From: Phaseolus vulgaris
Taxonomy: Eukaryota; Streptophyta; Magnoliopsida; Fabales; Fabaceae
Length of the DNA stretch: 64,000 bases
Reading direction: 5' to 3'
Assembly: GCF_000499845.2 (NCBI RefSeq)
Contig: NC_023751.2
Location: 6,058,211 to 6,122,210, forward strand
The notes below the pieces were generated by a model that saw nothing but the letters and a program-made list of their open reading frames with translations, was not told where the DNA came from and ran no database searches. Below are positions 61,836-64,000 of the stretch, in pieces. How positions within the stretch are numbered: the stretch's first letter is position 1; each line of letters opens with the position of its first letter. Made by a program: the position numbers and the translations under genes.

Positions 61836-63038
61836 TGTACCGTCCTGTATCTGGGCGTTGACAAAGTCAAGGTCAAAGTCAACGCCTGGAGTCAAAGTCA
61901 ACACAAGGCGTCGCCTAGGTGAAGAGACGCCAAGTACCAGCGTCGTTAAGAGGAAGCGTCGCCAAGGCGAGGCGTCGCCTAGGTGAAGGCGTCGTCCCAC
62001 CAGGGCGTCGCCAAGATCAAATATCATTAAGGCGAGGCAATCACAGTGTGGTTCCCCGATACCCATGGGTAGGAAAGACCATGGAGGGAGCAACGCCGTG
62101 GGAAGGCCTCAGGTCCCGATGATCCGGGATAGTGATAAAGAGAAGAGAAAGGTGGCTTCAAGGCCATAGTGGCAGCGCCAATGTAGGGTAGCCTGACTTG
62201 TGAAGTACCCCTGCCGCCCCAGAGACGCCTTTGGGACAGATACGACTCAAGAGGAGGGTCACGCCCAGGGTAGCCAGGCGCAGGGTACGAGAGGAAGGCA
62301 GATACGCCCTCAAAGTGAGTGACTAGAGGATTGGGGGCATGAGTTGGCACCCAAAAGGTCACCCCTTGCGCAGTAGCACTCCCAAGCAGGAGGACTCACA
62401 CGAAGAGACGTCCCCAGATGGGGTCATGGCGCTGTGAGACCCTCCACGTGTACGACAACCAGGTCGGAATAGAAACACCATTTAGTTAGGTACCAGGTAA
62501 TTAAAGTCATTTAATACAGTTTCTGTTTTAAGCGTTTAAGGTACTATAAAAGCTCCCAAGCGTTTCAACGTCTTAAATGCGCTATGTTTTCTAATTAGAC
62601 GCGCTAATTAAGTACGTTACGTTTTATGATTAAAAGCGCTTTAAGGCACTTTAAATGCTAGGGTAGTTTAAATAGCACCGAGAATGTTGAGAGCAGGGTT
62701 CGAACTTTTGGCAAATTTCCCAGAAACTCTCTAGTTGCTTGCTCGAGCCTTGGGGTTACGCACAAGGGACTAGGGAAAGATCTTTGCTAGAGGGAGAAAT
62801 ACACACTAGATACAGTTTCCTTTTTACCACCTTCAGAGTGCCATACGCGGTGCTCCGATACGGAGGTGCATAGTTTTTGGTGTTTCTTGCTGGCTGACTT
62901 GAGCGTCGGAGTGCAAACGGCCGCTAGGGCGCCCTTTTGTCCTTCTTTGCAGGAATCCACGGGTAACCAGTGGGAAGGAGTCCCTAGCTGACGGTTGAGG
63001 TCGCGCACGAAGACGTCCCATGTCAACCGGACGGAACA
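61836..63038 (+). mobile_element. Solo LTR, same family as 38311
   Basis: TGTACCGTCC...GGACGGAACA, so the ends are a 10-bp inverted repeat with one mismatch. 1203 bp in a TA microsatellite with TATAT on both sides. GGCGTCGCC/AGGCGAGGCG repeats at 61900-62040, a TATAAAAG box at 62533-62540 and CTGACTTGAGCGTCGGAGTG at 62892-62911 mark it as an LTR. Its open frames are not genes. Confidence 0.82.
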
Positions 63039-63074
63039 TATATATATATATATATATATAAATAAACTGAACAA

Positions 63075-63420
63075 GAGTATTCGTGTGTTGATATCTCGTT
63101 ATGGTAAGCTCGGTTTTTGGGTTCAAAAGACGAATCTTCGGTCCAATTTCATTGGTAAATCTGATGAATAATAATTAAAATAGAAAAAATAATAAGTTTG
63201 GTGATATGTTAATATATAAAGTTGTTATATATATATTAAGTTGTTATAATATAATATATGTGAATATACAAAGAGCGGTTAGTTAAATAAATATATGCAT
63301 AAAGTTTTTAGTTGAATATACAAAGCTCTGTCAATTAAGTGACGAGCACTCGAGAATAAAGATGCATGAAATTTTCTTTTGTCGTTAGCACCGTGATTTG
63401 TGAGTAAAGGTGCTCATAGA
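63075..63420 (+). mobile_element. Tat-type LTR fragment
   Basis: AATAATTAAAATAGAAAAAATAATAAG, quoted in part as AATAATTAAAATAG, and GTTAGTTAAATAAATATATG match 37740-37900. Cut at the right by a Copia-type LTR. Confidence 0.6.
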
Positions 63421-63673
63421 CTATTGGTTATTAATTCAGATTTTATTAGTCTTAAATTATTTATCGTTAATATTGCATTAATGGTCAGTTTACAGGGTTG
63501 TTAGTATTTCTATTTTATAGCTTTCAGTAATTGTGTAATTTTATTATATATATTATTGAAGTAAATCAAAATGGATGTATCAATTCAACAGTTTTGCAAT
63601 TTTGTGCAATTACGTTCAATAAGTTTTTACAACTTTTTGCCTTTTGTTATTTCCTTCAATTAGTTTCTACAAC

Positions 63674-63684
63674 TGGTATCAGAG
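63674..63684 (+). promoter_or_regulatory. tRNA-Met primer-binding site
   Basis: Perfect TGGTATCAGAG two bases after the LTR end. Confidence 0.85.
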
Positions 63685-63697
63685 TCAGTTTGTTATC

Positions 63698-64000
63698 ATG
63701 AACTCAACCCAATTATCGGTCTCCATCCTTGATGGAAAAAATTACTATCGGTGGTGTGATGAGAGTTTTGTTTGATTATCATGAGTTATGGTATGTTGTT
63801 GAGAGTGGAGTGTTTGCATTAGCTATAATGCAACTGAGGCCCAACGAGTAGCGCATTATGACCAGAAGAGGAAGGACAAAAAGGTTTTGTATCTCATCCA
63901 TCAAGGGATGAATGACGAGACGTTTGAGCAGATAGAAGGAGCAACGACTACAAGTGAGGCCTGAACCATTTTGTCAACCACCAATTATAAAGGTGATGAC
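63698..64000 (+). pseudogene. Copia gag, 5' part, broken
   Basis: Opening typical of Copia gag (LDGKNYYRWC, then FDYHELWYVVESGV in another frame, then HYDQKRKDKKVLYLIHQGM). Frameshifts at about 63760 and 63815, and a TGA at 63962. Continues past the window. Confidence 0.7.

Larger units (their letters stand above)
63425..64000 (+). mobile_element. Copia element 5' end (truncated by window edge)
   Basis: LTR end at 63671 (TTTCTACA), then PBS TGGTATCAGAG (63674-63684), then a gag start at 63698 (MNSTQLSVSILDGKNYYRWC) with frameshifts by 63770. The LTR start near 63425 is a guess. It runs off the right side. Confidence 0.65.

Noticed and set aside
61707..62362. ORFs of 67-128 aa on both strands
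   Set aside because: Read through the TA microsatellite and the GC-rich solo LTR.

Overview
The window is nuclear plant DNA, very AT-rich between genes. It carries five intact-looking host genes in a sea of nested transposable elements. A legume of the Phaseolus/Vigna/Glycine group is the best guess. That is an inference from the style of the retrotransposons and genes; no single sequence proves it.

Layout. 1-14220 is a nest: an old Tat-type Ty3/gypsy remnant (1-143, 7351-7833, 13614-about 14220) is split by a Ty3/gypsy element (144-7350, direct repeats AAAAT) and by a non-autonomous Copia-type element (7834-13613, direct repeats CTTGG). 14427-14852 is one of four copies of a roughly 430-bp dispersed repeat. 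The ribosomal protein eL20 (L18a) gene lies on the minus strand at 15542-17802. 19080-21637 is a tandem satellite with about 519-bp higher-order units that stops at telomere-type CCCTAAA units. A two-exon Ole e 1/proline-rich cell-wall protein gene is at 23531-24521, a 299-bp Mutator-like MITE at 26734-27032 and an intronless cyclophilin gene at 27731-28249. 29795-30960 holds three tandem LTR-like units. 32640-38300 is a gutted Tat element with an antisense ORF region. A solo LTR is at 38311-39141.

39849-40433 encodes a cold-shock-domain/glycine-rich/zinc-knuckle protein. 43593-50991 is a full-length but decayed Copia element (direct repeats GAAGG) carrying its own nested solo LTR (45889-46984, direct repeats GTCCC). 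55539-57825 is a non-autonomous CACTA element (direct repeats GAA). 59105-61042 encodes an ARO-type armadillo-repeat protein on the minus strand. 61836-63038 is a second solo LTR of the 38311 family. The window ends inside the 5' end of another Copia element (PBS at 63674).

The five host genes (eL20, PRP/Ole e 1, cyclophilin, CSP, ARO) have unrelated jobs: translation, cell wall, protein folding, RNA chaperone, and tip growth/scaffold. They are separated by about 4-19 kb of repeat-rich DNA and form no cluster. The most unusual structures are the Copia-type element whose pol is replaced by a 412-aa plant-transposon-type ORF and which carries paired 16-bp dyads at an exact 21-bp pitch; the satellite/telomere-repeat junction; the antisense ORF and 70-bp tandem array in the Tat element; and a 20-bp motif shared by several otherwise different LTRs.
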